Shown piece by piece: positions 9,675-18,347 of a DNA stretch of 64,000 nucleotides. Every line of letters begins with the position of its first letter. The stretch's first letter is position 1. This DNA comes from Sphingomonadales bacterium 39-57-19 (GTDB taxonomy: Bacteria; Pseudomonadota; Alphaproteobacteria; Sphingomonadales; Sphingomonadaceae), in the NCBI GenBank assembly GCA_002282385.1, contig NCJG01000001.1, positions 637,175 through 701,174 on the forward strand, written 5' to 3'. Both the position numbers and the translations under genes were made by a program. Below the pieces are notes generated by a model. That model made no database searches, was not told the DNA's origin, and worked only from the letters and a program-made list of their open reading frames with translations.

Positions 9675-11234
9675 TTAATTTACCTGCCGGTCATATCCCA
9701 CCCAATAAGGTGCGCGTAAATCCTTGCGCAAAATCTTGCCCGATGCATTGCGCGGCAGGGCTTCGATGACATCCACCGAACGTGGTACCTTGAACCCTGC
9801 AATGCGTTCGCGGGCCCACGCGATCACGCTCTCAACATCAACCTGCGCGCCGGGTTTGGGCACACAGACAGCCTTCACCGCCTCACCCCATTTGGCATCG
9901 GGCACGCCAATGACGGCGACTTCCAGCACATCGGGGTGGCCGTAGATCGCGCTCTCAACCTCAGCCGGGTAAACATTTTCGCCGCCTGTGATGATCATGT
10001 CTTTGACGCGGTCGTGAATGTATAAATAGCCGTCTTCGTCCAGATATCCGGCATCGCCCGTTTTAATCCAGCCGCCATCGGCGACGGTGCCTTTGGTTGC
10101 GTCGGGCAAATTCCAATAGCCGATCATATTGTTCGAAGACCGCGTCCACACTTCACCGACCTCTCCGACCGGCATGTCATTGCCTGCGCCATCGACAATA
10201 CGCAGATCAACGCCGGGCAACGGCTTTCCGGCCGACCGCATTCTTTTGTTACCATTGGGGTCATGATCTTCGGGCGGCAACATGCAGATGGTGCCGGTCG
10301 TTTCGGTCATGCCATAGACTTGAATGAACTGCGCGTTGAACACATCCATAGATTGCCGCAGCAGCTCGAGCGGAATGGGCGCCGCACCGTACAGGATATA
10401 TTTCAGGCGGCTGTAATCGACCAAACGGCATCGCGGGTGATTGACCATCATTTGCAAGGCGGCCGGCACAATGAACAACCGCGTCGCGCCGCCTTTTTCA
10501 ATCGCGTCAAAAACCGCATCAGGCGAAAATTCAGCCTGAACCAACCCCGGCAAGCCAGACGCAAGTGCCATGATGCCAAGCCCCGTCCCCCCAATATGCG
10601 CGCAGGGCATGGCGATAAGGACGACTTCATCATCCTCCCATTTGGTATAGGCATGTTCGGAATCGGCAGAATGCTTGCGCAGGGCAAACAGGTTGCGGTT
10701 CGACAGCACGGCGCCCTTGGGATTACCCGTGGTCCCTGAAGTGTATAGCTGCAGCGCGGCATCATCAGCGCCAGCAGGTTCAAACGCAGCACGCGGTGTC
10801 GCATCGATCATCCGTCGCGCGTCATCTTCTGCAATGACACGCTCAACACCCGGAATGTCTTTGGCAAGTGCCTGAACGCCCGCGTCAAACCCCTGCCCCG
10901 CAAACAAAACGCGCGCGCCGGTGTCTTTCGCAATATATGCCCATTCGGCAGGGGCAAGCCGCCAGCCAATCGGCACCATGACGATGCCAACGCGCGCCGC
11001 ACCGTAAAATAACGAAAAATACAGATCACTGTTTTTGCCAATCCAGGCAATTCGGTCGCCTTTTTTAAGGCCCATAGCCATCAGCATCGACGCGATTTTC
11101 GCGGTGTGTTCCTCGAGCCCGCCATAGGTAAAAGCGTGGTCATCTTGCGATAAAGCTGGCCAATTGGGGCGGTCCTTTGCCCAAAGGGTCAGAAACCCGT
11201 CAAAGGTCAATATGTCGAAATCGGCCACCGCCAT
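9675..11234 (-). CDS. Acyl-CoA synthetase (AMP-binding, ANL family)
   Basis: ATP-dependent enzyme that activates a carboxylic acid as acyl-adenylate and then acyl-CoA. The P-loop LYTSGTTGNPKGAVLSN lies near residue 165, followed by YGMTETTG, the hinge-region motif DRVKDMIITGGENVYPAEVE and the C-terminal catalytic lysine in RNASGKILRKDLR. At 519 residues it is a stand-alone ligase, with no carrier domain. A GGGAGAG ribosome site lies just before the ATG at 11234. Neighbouring genes do not reveal the substrate; a medium- or long-chain fatty acid, or an aromatic or steroid acid, are all possible. Confidence 0.88.
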   Translation of the reverse strand: MAVADFDILTFDGFLTLWAKDRPNWPALSQDDHAFTYGGLEEHTAKIASMLMAMGLKKGDRIAWIGKNSDLYFSLFYGAARVGIVMVPIGWRLAPAEWAYIAKDTGARVLFAGQGFDAGVQALAKDIPGVERVIAEDDARRMIDATPRAAFEPAGADDAALQLYTSGTTGNPKGAVLSNRNLFALRKHSADSEHAYTKWEDDEVVLIAMPCAHIGGTGLGIMALASGLPGLVQAEFSPDAVFDAIEKGGATRLFIVPAALQMMVNHPRCRLVDYSRLKYILYGAAPIPLELLRQSMDVFNAQFIQVYGMTETTGTICMLPPEDHDPNGNKRMRSAGKPLPGVDLRIVDGAGNDMPVGEVGEVWTRSSNNMIGYWNLPDATKGTVADGGWIKTGDAGYLDEDGYLYIHDRVKDMIITGGENVYPAEVESAIYGHPDVLEVAVIGVPDAKWGEAVKAVCVPKPGAQVDVESVIAWARERIAGFKVPRSVDVIEALPRNASGKILRKDLRAPYWVGYDRQVN

Positions 11235-11359
11235 GTCATCTCTCCCAAGATCGGGCCGCGTTTGGCAGAGGCCCTGATGCTTTTTGTCGAGAGATTATAG
11301 CCACATGTCAACAAACGGATTACGTCTCGGCCTCCCCCTTAGAATGCGAGGATTCTCTC

Positions 11360-12535
11360 ATGCCGAAAACGTTCCAACTGACTGCAATTTTTCTGCTGGC
11401 AGGTGTCAACTTGCCGGCGGCCGCGCAGAATGAATCCAAGCGTGAAATCGTTGTCACGGCGCGTTCGTTGAAGGATACAGAAGCAGATTTGAAAGCCTGC
11501 CTTGCGCGCAAATGCCCACCTGATCAGGATATCAAAGCGACGCTGGCGCATGCCGAAAACCAATTTGTCGAAGGCGATTATCGCGATGCGCGCGCGACTT
11601 TGGCCAACGCGCTTGGCCGCAATCGCAAACATAAAGAACAGTTCCCGATCGAAGTCTCCGATTTGCTACGTGCAAACGGCAATGTGGCGGCACATTTGGG
11701 CGAATCCGATATTTATCGGCTGTCTGTGCTCGATATGCGCGACACATTGAAAGGCGCACTTCAGCCGAATGACTTTCGTGTCTTCGGCGCAGAAATCGAA
11801 GTCGCGGATTCGCGTTTGAAGCTTGGTTATCTGGAAGAAGCCAGCGACAAATATCTGGAAATCGAACGCCGCGCACTGGCCGCTGGCCTTCCCCAAATTG
11901 CGGCGATTGCTCGCCTGCGCGACCTGTCTTTGCGGGTGCAGCGCGCGGAAACCGAGAAGACGGCATTTCGCCGCAAAGACGCCACCGAAGCGATTGACCT
12001 ATTCTTGAAAGAACCCATCGGCGGGGCCGAGCAATTCAAGATTGTGGCTGAGGTCCTGAAATCACGGATGGACCGCAACGGCGGCAACAACGAAACCACC
12101 GACAAGCTGATCGCCCGTTATGCGGCAATGGGTGGCACAGAACGTCCTGTCCTGTTGCATTCCAAGCCGATTGAAATGAACGAGGCACAGGCCGCCCGCG
12201 CGATGGCCGGTGGCAGCGACCTCAACCGGATCGGCACACAGGTCGTTGAAAAGCGCTGGGTCGATATTGGTTTCTGGATTGGCGCCGACGGCAAGGTGGA
12301 TGAACCCGAAATATTGCGCAACCAAGGTGGCACCGATTGGACCGACGTTGTTCTAAAATCGATTAAAACCCGCATTTATGCACCATTAAAGGCGGAGAAA
12401 GACGGCGCGACGCCCGGAATTTACGCCATCGAGCGTTATTCGCTTACCGCGCAATATGAAAATGACGTGACCGGAACACGTATCCGTCAGCGCTCACCCA
12501 TTGCCAGAATCGAGCGGACTGATTTGACTGGCTAG
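11360..12535 (+). CDS. Secreted protein of unknown function, helical-repeat-like with a TonB-C-like tail
   Basis: I do not recognise a characterised family. The start at 11360 is chosen because it gives a clean signal peptide (MPKTFQLTAIFLLAGVNLPAAAQ, shown here across residues 1-23) absent from the longer frame. Residues 45-290 are helical and Ala/Arg/Leu-rich, resembling TPR-type repeats (HAENQFVEGDYRDARATLA). The last 90 residues (VDIGFWIGADGKVDEPEIL and onward) resemble the TonB C-terminal fold found in periplasmic proteins of this order. It is most likely periplasmic or outer-membrane associated. The stop codon TAG at 12533 forms the first three bases of the structured inverted repeat that follows. 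Confidence 0.7.
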   Translation: MPKTFQLTAIFLLAGVNLPAAAQNESKREIVVTARSLKDTEADLKACLARKCPPDQDIKATLAHAENQFVEGDYRDARATLANALGRNRKHKEQFPIEVSDLLRANGNVAAHLGESDIYRLSVLDMRDTLKGALQPNDFRVFGAEIEVADSRLKLGYLEEASDKYLEIERRALAAGLPQIAAIARLRDLSLRVQRAETEKTAFRRKDATEAIDLFLKEPIGGAEQFKIVAEVLKSRMDRNGGNNETTDKLIARYAAMGGTERPVLLHSKPIEMNEAQAARAMAGGSDLNRIGTQVVEKRWVDIGFWIGADGKVDEPEILRNQGGTDWTDVVLKSIKTRIYAPLKAEKDGATPGIYAIERYSLTAQYENDVTGTRIRQRSPIARIERTDLTG

Positions 12536-12799
12536 GGTCAGGACCTATTAAATGCACCATCGCGGCGTCAAAATGGCAAAGATATCGAAGTAAAATGTCC
12601 GCCGCAGGCAGTTATTCTGCCTGCAAGGGTATTTTGCTTTGAGATCAAAGCCATTTTGGCGTCCTTCGGATTTGACCCATATTGTCCATTGCTGCGTTGG
12701 CAAGCTTGGACTTAGAACCACTAAGTCCGGCGCTTACCGCCTTGCACCGAACAATATGGCCTCAAACCGCGAAGGCGCATTTAATAGGTCCTGACCCTA
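12533..12799. repeat. Structured inverted-repeat element (23-bp perfect termini, two long hairpin arms)
   Basis: The first 23 bases (12533-12555, TAGGGTCAGGACC...) are the exact reverse complement of the last 23 (12777-12799). Between them fold two further arms. Arm 1 (12564-12663) stacks a 14-bp helix (12564-12577 with 12650-12663), an 11-bp helix (12586-12596 with 12631-12641) and an 8-bp GCAGGCAG/CTGCCTGC hairpin at 12604-12624. Arm 2 (12671-12766) stacks CCATATTGT with ACAATATGG, flanked by TTTGA/TCAAA, and an apical GGACTTAG/CTAAGTCC hairpin. Several mismatches are G-T pairs. It could be a MITE-like insertion or a structured RNA. Both flanking convergent genes take their TAG stop from the element's ends. 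No reading frame in it looks coding. Confidence 0.85.
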
Positions 12800-13795
12800 A
12801 ACTTCGAGCAGTATTTTGCCAACATGCGCGCCGGATTCCATATAGGCGTGTGCGCCGGCGGCATCGGCCAACGGAAATATCCGGTCCATTTCGGGCCGCA
12901 ACGCGCCGTCGCACACCATTGGCCAAACCGTTGTTGATATTTCCTGCGCCAGCAAAGCCTTAAACTCTGCTGTGCGCGGGCGTAGCGTGGATCCGGTCAG
13001 CATCAACCGGCGGGACATGATATAGGCCATATTAAGCTCAGCGGTCATCCCGCCTTGAACTGCGATGGTCACATGACGGCCATCTTCGCGCAGGCACTGC
13101 AGATTGCGCGCAACATAACCACCTGCGACCATGTCGAGAACGAGATGCACGCCCGCGCCGTTGGTAATCGTTTTTACTTCAGCGACAAAATCTGTGCTGT
13201 TGTAATTTATGGCATGATCCGCGCCGATTGCCTTTGCGGCGGCGCATTTTTCGTCCGACCCGCAGGTCACAATGACATTGAGATCAAACAATTTGCCCAA
13301 TTTGATCGCCATGGTTCCAATGCCGCTTGTGCCGCCATGGATGAGGACCGTTTCGCCGGACGCCGCGTAGCCGCGTTCAAACACATTGTGCCACACGGTG
13401 AACAGTGTTTCAGGCAATGCCGCGGCTTGCGCCATTTCCATGCCCGCTGGAACGGGCAAGCAAACGTCGGCGCGGGCGATGCAATATTCGGCATATCCGC
13501 CGCCCGATACCAACGCACATTGGCGCGTGCCCAATAGCTCTCGGGACACGCCCGCACCGACCGAGACAACAACGCCCGATACTTCCAGTCCGGGCAGATC
13601 GCTCGCGCCTGGCGGCGGCGGATATAGACCTTTGCGTTGAATGACATCGGGTCTGTTTACGCCGGCAAAGGCAACCTTCAAAAGCAGCTCACCATCGCCA
13701 GGGCTTGGCACTGGCCGCTCTGCCGCGATCAGTACTTCTGGGCCACCCGGCGTCGAAATCTCGATAGCCGTCATCAATTCAGGCAGTTTTTCCAT
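12797..13795 (-). CDS. NAD(P)H quinone oxidoreductase, PIG3/zinc-independent MDR family
   Basis: Medium-chain reductase that transfers electrons from NADPH to quinones. It has the GroES-like N-terminal domain (PVPSPGDGELLLKVAFAGVNRPDVIQRKGLYPPPPG), where GVNRPDxxQRxGxYPPPPG is diagnostic of the PIG3 group, and the Rossmann segment VLIHGGTSGIGTMAIKLGK. No structural-zinc cysteine cluster is seen, as expected. The reading frame starts at 13795, but the Met at 13774 (MTAIEISTPGGPEVL) fits homologues better. The gene is convergent with the secreted-protein gene; its TAG stop lies in the right terminus of the inverted-repeat element. Confidence 0.9.
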   Translation of the reverse strand: MEKLPELMTAIEISTPGGPEVLIAAERPVPSPGDGELLLKVAFAGVNRPDVIQRKGLYPPPPGASDLPGLEVSGVVVSVGAGVSRELLGTRQCALVSGGGYAEYCIARADVCLPVPAGMEMAQAAALPETLFTVWHNVFERGYAASGETVLIHGGTSGIGTMAIKLGKLFDLNVIVTCGSDEKCAAAKAIGADHAINYNSTDFVAEVKTITNGAGVHLVLDMVAGGYVARNLQCLREDGRHVTIAVQGGMTAELNMAYIMSRRLMLTGSTLRPRTAEFKALLAQEISTTVWPMVCDGALRPEMDRIFPLADAAGAHAYMESGAHVGKILLEV

Positions 13796-13879
13796 GTCTA
13801 TTGCATCCCCATGTCAATTGAGATGTCTTTTAGAGAAGCATCATATTGACAGCAACCGCTCATGGGTAAAATATGAACC

Positions 13880-14077
13880 ATGGAAATCGACGACAATCTA
13901 CCGTTACGCCGGGACGACCCACTCAATAATCTTGTGAAGCAAGATATTGATGCCCTTTCTGTTGCAGAACTTGAAACCCGCATCGCTGCTTTAAAGGCGG
14001 AAATTGTGCGCTGTGAGGGTAAGATAGCCTTTGCCAGCAAACATCGCAGCGTTGCCGACGCTTTGTTCAAAAAATAA
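13880..14077 (+). CDS. DUF1192 family small protein
   Basis: A 65-residue acidic-then-helical protein. The start MEIDDNLPLRRDDPLNNLVKQDI is followed by the DUF1192 signature region LSVAELETRIAALKAEIVRC, which is predicted to form a short coiled coil. Family members are common in alphaproteobacteria and have no known function. It is divergent from the quinone oxidoreductase gene (84 bases apart) and precedes clpA, but the clpA promoter candidate suggests separate transcription. Confidence 0.85.
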   Translation: MEIDDNLPLRRDDPLNNLVKQDIDALSVAELETRIAALKAEIVRCEGKIAFASKHRSVADALFKK

Positions 14078-14149
14078 ACGGCAGATGGCGTAAATCCGGC
14101 CCATAGGATTAAGAAACTGGGGATGAAAACCGTTATCTGCCTCATGTTG

Positions 14150-14180
14150 CTTGAAAGCAAAGAAGGCCGCGCCAATATAG
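14150..14180 (+). promoter_or_regulatory. Candidate heat-shock (RpoH) promoter of clpA
   Basis: CTTGAAA (14150-14156), 15 bases, then CCAATATAG (14172-14180) resembles the RpoH pattern CTTGAAA-N11-16-CCCATNT. It would start transcription near 14185-14190 and give a leader of about 30 bases with a GGGAGA ribosome site before the clpA ATG. clp genes are usual heat-shock targets. The -10 element has one extra A, so the match is good but not perfect. Confidence 0.5.
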
Positions 14181-14219
14181 TGCTCAAGCGACAGCGACTC
14201 ATTTAAGGGAGACGATAAC

Positions 14220-16562
14220 ATGCCATCATTTGCGGAGTCGCTGGAAGCAACGCTTCACAACGCACTGAAACACGCAGGCGACCGTGCGCATGAATATGCG
14301 ACGCTTGAACATTTGCTGCTCGCGCTCATTGATGATGCAGATGCGGCAAAGGTCATGCAGGCATGCGGCGTCGACCTGGGCGAGCTGTCTGACATCATCA
14401 TCACCTATCTCGACACCGAACTCGAAAGCTTGCGGGTCGAAGGCAAGGTAGACCCCTCCCCCACCAGCGGTTTCCAACGCGTCGTTCAGCGCGCGATATT
14501 GCACGTGCAAAGCTCGGGCAAAGATGTCGTGACGGGCGCGAATGTTTTGGTGGCCTTGTTCTCCGAACGCGAAAGCTACGCCGTCTATTTCCTGCAGCAG
14601 CAGGATATGAGCCGCCTCGACGCCGTTTCATATATCAGCCATGGCATTGGCAAGGACGGCAAGCTTGCCGAGCCGCGCCCAGTCACTGGTTCCGAGCAAA
14701 AGGGCGAAGAGCCCGAAGATACAAAGGCAAAGAAGGACAAGAAAGAGGGTGCGCTTGACCAGTTCACCGTCAATCTGAACGAAAAAGCCAAGCAGGGCCG
14801 CATTGATCCGCTCATCGGCCGCGCGGCTGAGGTCGATCGCACGGTGCAGATTTTGTGCCGCAGGTCGAAAAACAACCCATTATATGTCGGTGAACCCGGC
14901 GTCGGCAAAACGGCCATCGCCGAAGGTCTGGCGCGCCGTATCGTTGAAAAACAGGTTCCAGAAGTATTGTTGCCCGCGGTGATTTATTCACTCGATATGG
15001 GCGCGCTTTTGGCTGGCACCCGCTATCGTGGTGATTTCGAAGAGCGGCTTAAGGCGGTGGTGTCTGAACTCGAAAAGCTGCCCGACGCGATATTGTTTAT
15101 TGACGAAATCCATACTGTCATCGGCGCGGGGGCAACCAGCGGCGGCGCGATGGATGCGTCCAATCTGCTGAAGCCCGCTTTGTCTGGCGGTACCATTCGC
15201 TGCATCGGTTCGACGACGTACAAGGAATTCCGCAACCATTTCGAAAAAGACCGCGCGTTGCTGCGCCGGTTCCAAAAGATTGACGTCAATGAGCCAAGCA
15301 TTGAGGATACCATCAAAATCCTCGCCGGCCTGCGGTCTGCATTCGAAGAGCATCATAAGGTGAAGTACACACCCGAAGCCATTAAGGCAGCGGTTGAACT
15401 GTCATCGCGCTACATCAACGACCGCAAGCAGCCCGATAAAGCCATCGACGTCATTGACGAGGTTGGCGCGATGCAAATGCTGGTTGCACCGTCAAAGCGC
15501 CGGAAGCTCATCACTGCGCGCGAAATTGAGGCTGTTATAGCCACCATCGCCCGCATCCCGCCGAAGCAGGTGTCCAGCGACGACAAGACCGCGCTCGGCA
15601 CGCTTGAAGCCGACCTGAAGCGCGTTGTGTTCGGACAGGACAAGGCCATTGAGGTGCTTGCCAGCGCCATCAAGCTCAGCCGTGCTGGCTTGCGTGACAC
15701 CGAAAAGCCCATCGGCAGCTATTTGTTCAGCGGCCCCACGGGCGTCGGCAAGACCGAAGTCGCGCGTCAGCTCGCCTCGATCCTTGGCATTCCGCTCAAG
15801 CGTTTCGACATGTCCGAATATATGGAGCGCCACAGCGTCAGCCGCCTGATCGGTGCGCCTCCGGGCTATGTCGGTTTTGACCAAGGCGGTCTGCTGACCG
15901 ATGCCGTTGACCAAAGCCCGCACAGCGTGTTGTTGCTCGACGAAATCGAAAAAGCCCATCCTGACCTGTTCAATATTTTGCTTCAGGTTATGGATAACGG
16001 TCGTCTGACCGACCATCATGGCAAGACCGTTGATTTCCGGAACGTCATTTTGATTATGACGACCAATGCGGGTGCCAGCGACATGGCCAAAGAAGGCATT
16101 GGTTTCGGCAACAACATCAGCAAGGAAGATGCTGGCGACGAAGCCGTCAAAAAGATGTTTGCACCGGAATTCCGCAACCGTCTGGATGCCACCGTGCCAT
16201 TTGGTTATCTGCCCACAGACGTTGTAGCGCGCGTTGTCGACAAGTTCATTCTGCAACTTGAGCTGCAACTCGCCGACCAGAATGTGCACATCAAACTGGA
16301 TGACGAAGCGCGCGCATGGCTCACCGAACGTGGCTATGACAAGCTATATGGCGCACGGCCAATGGGACGCCTGATCCAAGAAAAAATCAAACAGCCGCTT
16401 GCTGAAGAGCTTCTCTTTGGAAAACTCGTGCACGGCGGCGAAGTGGCTGTGCACATGAAGGACGGCGCACCAAGTTTTGAAGTAACGCCCGCTGCGCCGA
16501 AGGCCACGAAGCCCAAGCCGCCGAAGAAGAAGGTCGTGAAAAAGGCAAGTAAGGCCGAGTAA
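14220..16562 (+). CDS. clpA: ATP-dependent Clp protease ATP-binding subunit ClpA
   Basis: Hexameric AAA+ unfoldase that feeds substrates to ClpP. The N domain (residues 1-150) begins SFAESLEATLHNALKHAGDRAHEYATLEHLLLALI. D1 has Walker A GEPGVGKT near residue 223 and Walker B ILFIDEIHTVIGAGA. D2 has Walker A GPTGVGKT near 505 and LLLDEIEKAHPDL. IGF in the D2 segment EGIGFGNN is the ClpP-docking loop. A Lys/Pro/Ala-rich tail (PKPPKKKVVKKASKAE) extends beyond the usual C terminus. The adaptor gene clpS, often just upstream, is absent here. GGGAGACGATAAC gives a good ribosome site. It converges on recF with 5 bases between. Confidence 0.96.
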   Translation: MPSFAESLEATLHNALKHAGDRAHEYATLEHLLLALIDDADAAKVMQACGVDLGELSDIIITYLDTELESLRVEGKVDPSPTSGFQRVVQRAILHVQSSGKDVVTGANVLVALFSERESYAVYFLQQQDMSRLDAVSYISHGIGKDGKLAEPRPVTGSEQKGEEPEDTKAKKDKKEGALDQFTVNLNEKAKQGRIDPLIGRAAEVDRTVQILCRRSKNNPLYVGEPGVGKTAIAEGLARRIVEKQVPEVLLPAVIYSLDMGALLAGTRYRGDFEERLKAVVSELEKLPDAILFIDEIHTVIGAGATSGGAMDASNLLKPALSGGTIRCIGSTTYKEFRNHFEKDRALLRRFQKIDVNEPSIEDTIKILAGLRSAFEEHHKVKYTPEAIKAAVELSSRYINDRKQPDKAIDVIDEVGAMQMLVAPSKRRKLITAREIEAVIATIARIPPKQVSSDDKTALGTLEADLKRVVFGQDKAIEVLASAIKLSRAGLRDTEKPIGSYLFSGPTGVGKTEVARQLASILGIPLKRFDMSEYMERHSVSRLIGAPPGYVGFDQGGLLTDAVDQSPHSVLLLDEIEKAHPDLFNILLQVMDNGRLTDHHGKTVDFRNVILIMTTNAGASDMAKEGIGFGNNISKEDAGDEAVKKMFAPEFRNRLDATVPFGYLPTDVVARVVDKFILQLELQLADQNVHIKLDDEARAWLTERGYDKLYGARPMGRLIQEKIKQPLAEELLFGKLVHGGEVAVHMKDGAPSFEVTPAAPKATKPKPPKKKVVKKASKAE

Positions 16563-16567
16563 GGAAC

Positions 16568-17626
16568 CTAGGTCTGCCCGACTGGTAGCAGTTGGGCAGA
16601 AGGCCCTATACCGTTGAACAATTCGGGCTCGGTTCCGGTCATCCATACCTGCGCGCCGGTTTCAGCCAGTAACGCAAACAATGCGGCGCGCCTTGATGGA
16701 TCGAGATGCGCTGCAACTTCATCCAGAAGCAGGATTGGCGGTGCCTGACGCTGCGCGGACACCAATGCGGCGTGTGCGAGGATGAGCGATAGCAACAAGG
16801 CTTTTTGCTCGCCGGTCGAACACTGCTCCGCCATTTGGCCGGAATCCTTATGTATGACGTCGAGGTCGGCGCGATGTGGGCCAAATAATGTGCGCCCGGC
16901 AGCGGCGTCACGGTTGCGGCCCTTACGCCAGATTGCGGCCAGGTCGCCCTCTGCTGGGCCCGCCTTATCGACAAGGCTGATCAGCGGAACCGCGAACGGC
17001 CCCGAAGGCGCGCTTTGCAATTGTTTGCGCAAGGCCTCAACCAAGCCGGTACGCGCAGCCAGAATGGCGTGGGCGCTCTCCAACATCTGTTGTTCAAGGG
17101 CATCCAACCAAAGCGGGTCGGCGGGCACCGTTCCGGACAACAGCTTGTTGCGTTGCTGCATAGCCTTTTCATATCGGCTGCTGTGACGGGCATGCTGAGG
17201 ACTGAGTGCGAGCACGAGGCGGTCCAGAAACCGACGCCGCGCGGCTGAGCCATCTGCAAACAGGCGGTCCATCGCGGGCGTAAGCCAAATGACCGAAAGC
17301 CATTCGGCAAGGCTGTTAATGGACGCGTTGCTCTCGTTCACGCGGACTTTGCGGCGCTCGGGCTGCTCCGCGCTCACGCCCGTTCCAATAACATTCCCCG
17401 ACACTTCAGCAACGATGGCAAATCCACCGCCGCCGCCAGCGCGGACCATATCCGACATGGCAGCGCGCCGAAGGCCACGCCCAGGCACCAACAGCGAAAC
17501 GGCCTCCAGGATGTTCGTCTTGCCCGCACCATTTGACCCATGAAGCGCAATGAACTGCGCATCGGGACGGATCTCAAGCGCGGCATGGTTGCGAAAATCA
17601 TTCAAGGACAGGCGGGACAGAACCAT
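16568..17626 (-). CDS. recF: DNA replication and repair protein RecF
   Basis: SMC-like ATPase that helps RecOR load RecA at single-strand gaps during recombinational repair. The start LSRLSLNDFRNHAALEI and Walker A LHGSNGAGKTNILEAV (near residue 30) are typical, as are the D-loop/Walker B region PPILLLDEVAAHLDPSRR near the C terminus and the signature STGEQKALLLSLILAHA. Length (352) is normal. In this organism it is not next to dnaA-dnaN; it sits alone, convergent with clpA. Confidence 0.93.
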   Translation of the reverse strand: MVLSRLSLNDFRNHAALEIRPDAQFIALHGSNGAGKTNILEAVSLLVPGRGLRRAAMSDMVRAGGGGGFAIVAEVSGNVIGTGVSAEQPERRKVRVNESNASINSLAEWLSVIWLTPAMDRLFADGSAARRRFLDRLVLALSPQHARHSSRYEKAMQQRNKLLSGTVPADPLWLDALEQQMLESAHAILAARTGLVEALRKQLQSAPSGPFAVPLISLVDKAGPAEGDLAAIWRKGRNRDAAAGRTLFGPHRADLDVIHKDSGQMAEQCSTGEQKALLLSLILAHAALVSAQRQAPPILLLDEVAAHLDPSRRAALFALLAETGAQVWMTGTEPELFNGIGPSAQLLPVGQT

Positions 17627-17850
17627 TTACCGTGCCTGCTATAGTGGCATGTTCCGGTCAAGCCGCTTGTCGGAAAATCGCCAAACCAAATATTGGTATT
17701 TTTTCCCAACTTGTGAAATTGTTTCGTACTGATGAATGGCAGAGCCATGAACTAACTAGTTGATTTTATTATATACATCCAATTTGGCATGCACTGTGCA
17801 AAGTATCTGGCATAGCCGGAACGATCCGGTAGATTTTAAAGGAACATGAC

Positions 17851-17970
17851 ATGACACAATATGCACGCACCCAAATCGTTTCAGCCTTTGCCGCTGTACT
17901 TTGCGCGGTTATCACCATCGGTATCAGCATTGCACCAGCCGTCGCGCCTGCTGCAGCTATCGTTGCCTAA
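17851..17970 (+). CDS. 39-residue single-span membrane protein
   Basis: ATG at 17851 with an AAAGGAAC ribosome site, TAA at 17968. The product is MTQYARTQ followed by one hydrophobic helix rich in Ala, Val and Ile (IVSAFAAVLCAVITIGISIA) and an Ala/Val tail. It could be a membrane peptide or an exported peptide. The PspC-domain gene follows 36 bases later on the same strand, and both have a purine-rich ribosome site, so they are probably one transcript. Function unknown. Confidence 0.65.
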   Translation: MTQYARTQIVSAFAAVLCAVITIGISIAPAVAPAAAIVA

Positions 17971-18006
17971 ACACATTAACGCAGTTCAAAACAAGGGAGT
18001 GAAGAC

Positions 18007-18183
18007 ATGACACGTTTAACATTGGACAAAACCAACAAGAAAATTCTCGGCGTATGTGCCGGATTGGCCAACTGGTCCGGCATCGACGCGATGATCATTC
18101 GCCTGATTTTTGCGGTCGCGACCGTGGTTGGCTTTGGCTCGCCCGTCCTGATCTACATCCTGCTGGCGATGATACTCGACTAA
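18007..18183 (+). CDS. PspC-domain small membrane protein
   Basis: A 58-residue protein consisting of a single PspC domain: TRLTLDKTNKKILGVCAGLA, WSGIDAMIIRLIFAVATVV, then a second hydrophobic segment ending LAMILD. GVCAGLA and the following RLIF are family hallmarks. In enterobacteria PspC senses envelope stress with PspB and activates the phage-shock response. Here there is no pspA or pspB next to it, so the role is probably envelope-related but undefined. It lies downstream of the 39-residue membrane protein and has a GGGAGTGAAG ribosome site. Confidence 0.85.
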   Translation: MTRLTLDKTNKKILGVCAGLANWSGIDAMIIRLIFAVATVVGFGSPVLIYILLAMILD

Positions 18184-18236
18184 ATTTGATTATTTCGCGA
18201 CCGTTTACCGGAGGATCAGGAGATCAGGAGCCACCA

Positions 18237-18347
18237 ATGGCCGCGGACGTCGTTGACAGCCGTGGACATAAACACCGCGCATTTGCGCGAAGCGGGGTCT
18301 CCATCAGGGCAAGCGTCCGCGAACACGGCGGGCGTTATCGGGCCTAG
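18237..18347 (+). CDS. Possible 36-residue basic protein
   Basis: ATG at 18237 has a strong AGGAG site 6 bases upstream (within GGAGGATCAGGAGATCAGGAG), and the frame runs to TAG at 18347. The product is MAADVVDSRGHKHRAFARSG... with many Arg, His and Gly residues and no membrane segment. It follows the PspC gene by 53 bases and overlaps the 3' end of the opposite KAS III gene by four bases. The ribosome site is the main argument; composition is not decisive. Confidence 0.35.
   Translation: MAADVVDSRGHKHRAFARSGVSIRASVREHGGRYRA

Noticed and set aside
12682..12963. 93-codon frame in the structured element
   Set aside because: It crosses the palindromic arms into the antisense of the oxidoreductase gene and shows no protein-like composition.
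14123..14206. 27-codon frame before clpA (MKTVICLMLLESKEG...)
   Set aside because: It has no proper ribosome site and overlaps the candidate heat-shock promoter of clpA.
13991..14221. 76-codon minus-strand frame between the DUF1192 gene and clpA
   Set aside because: It overlaps the DUF1192 gene and clpA promoter and has no recognisable features or ribosome site.
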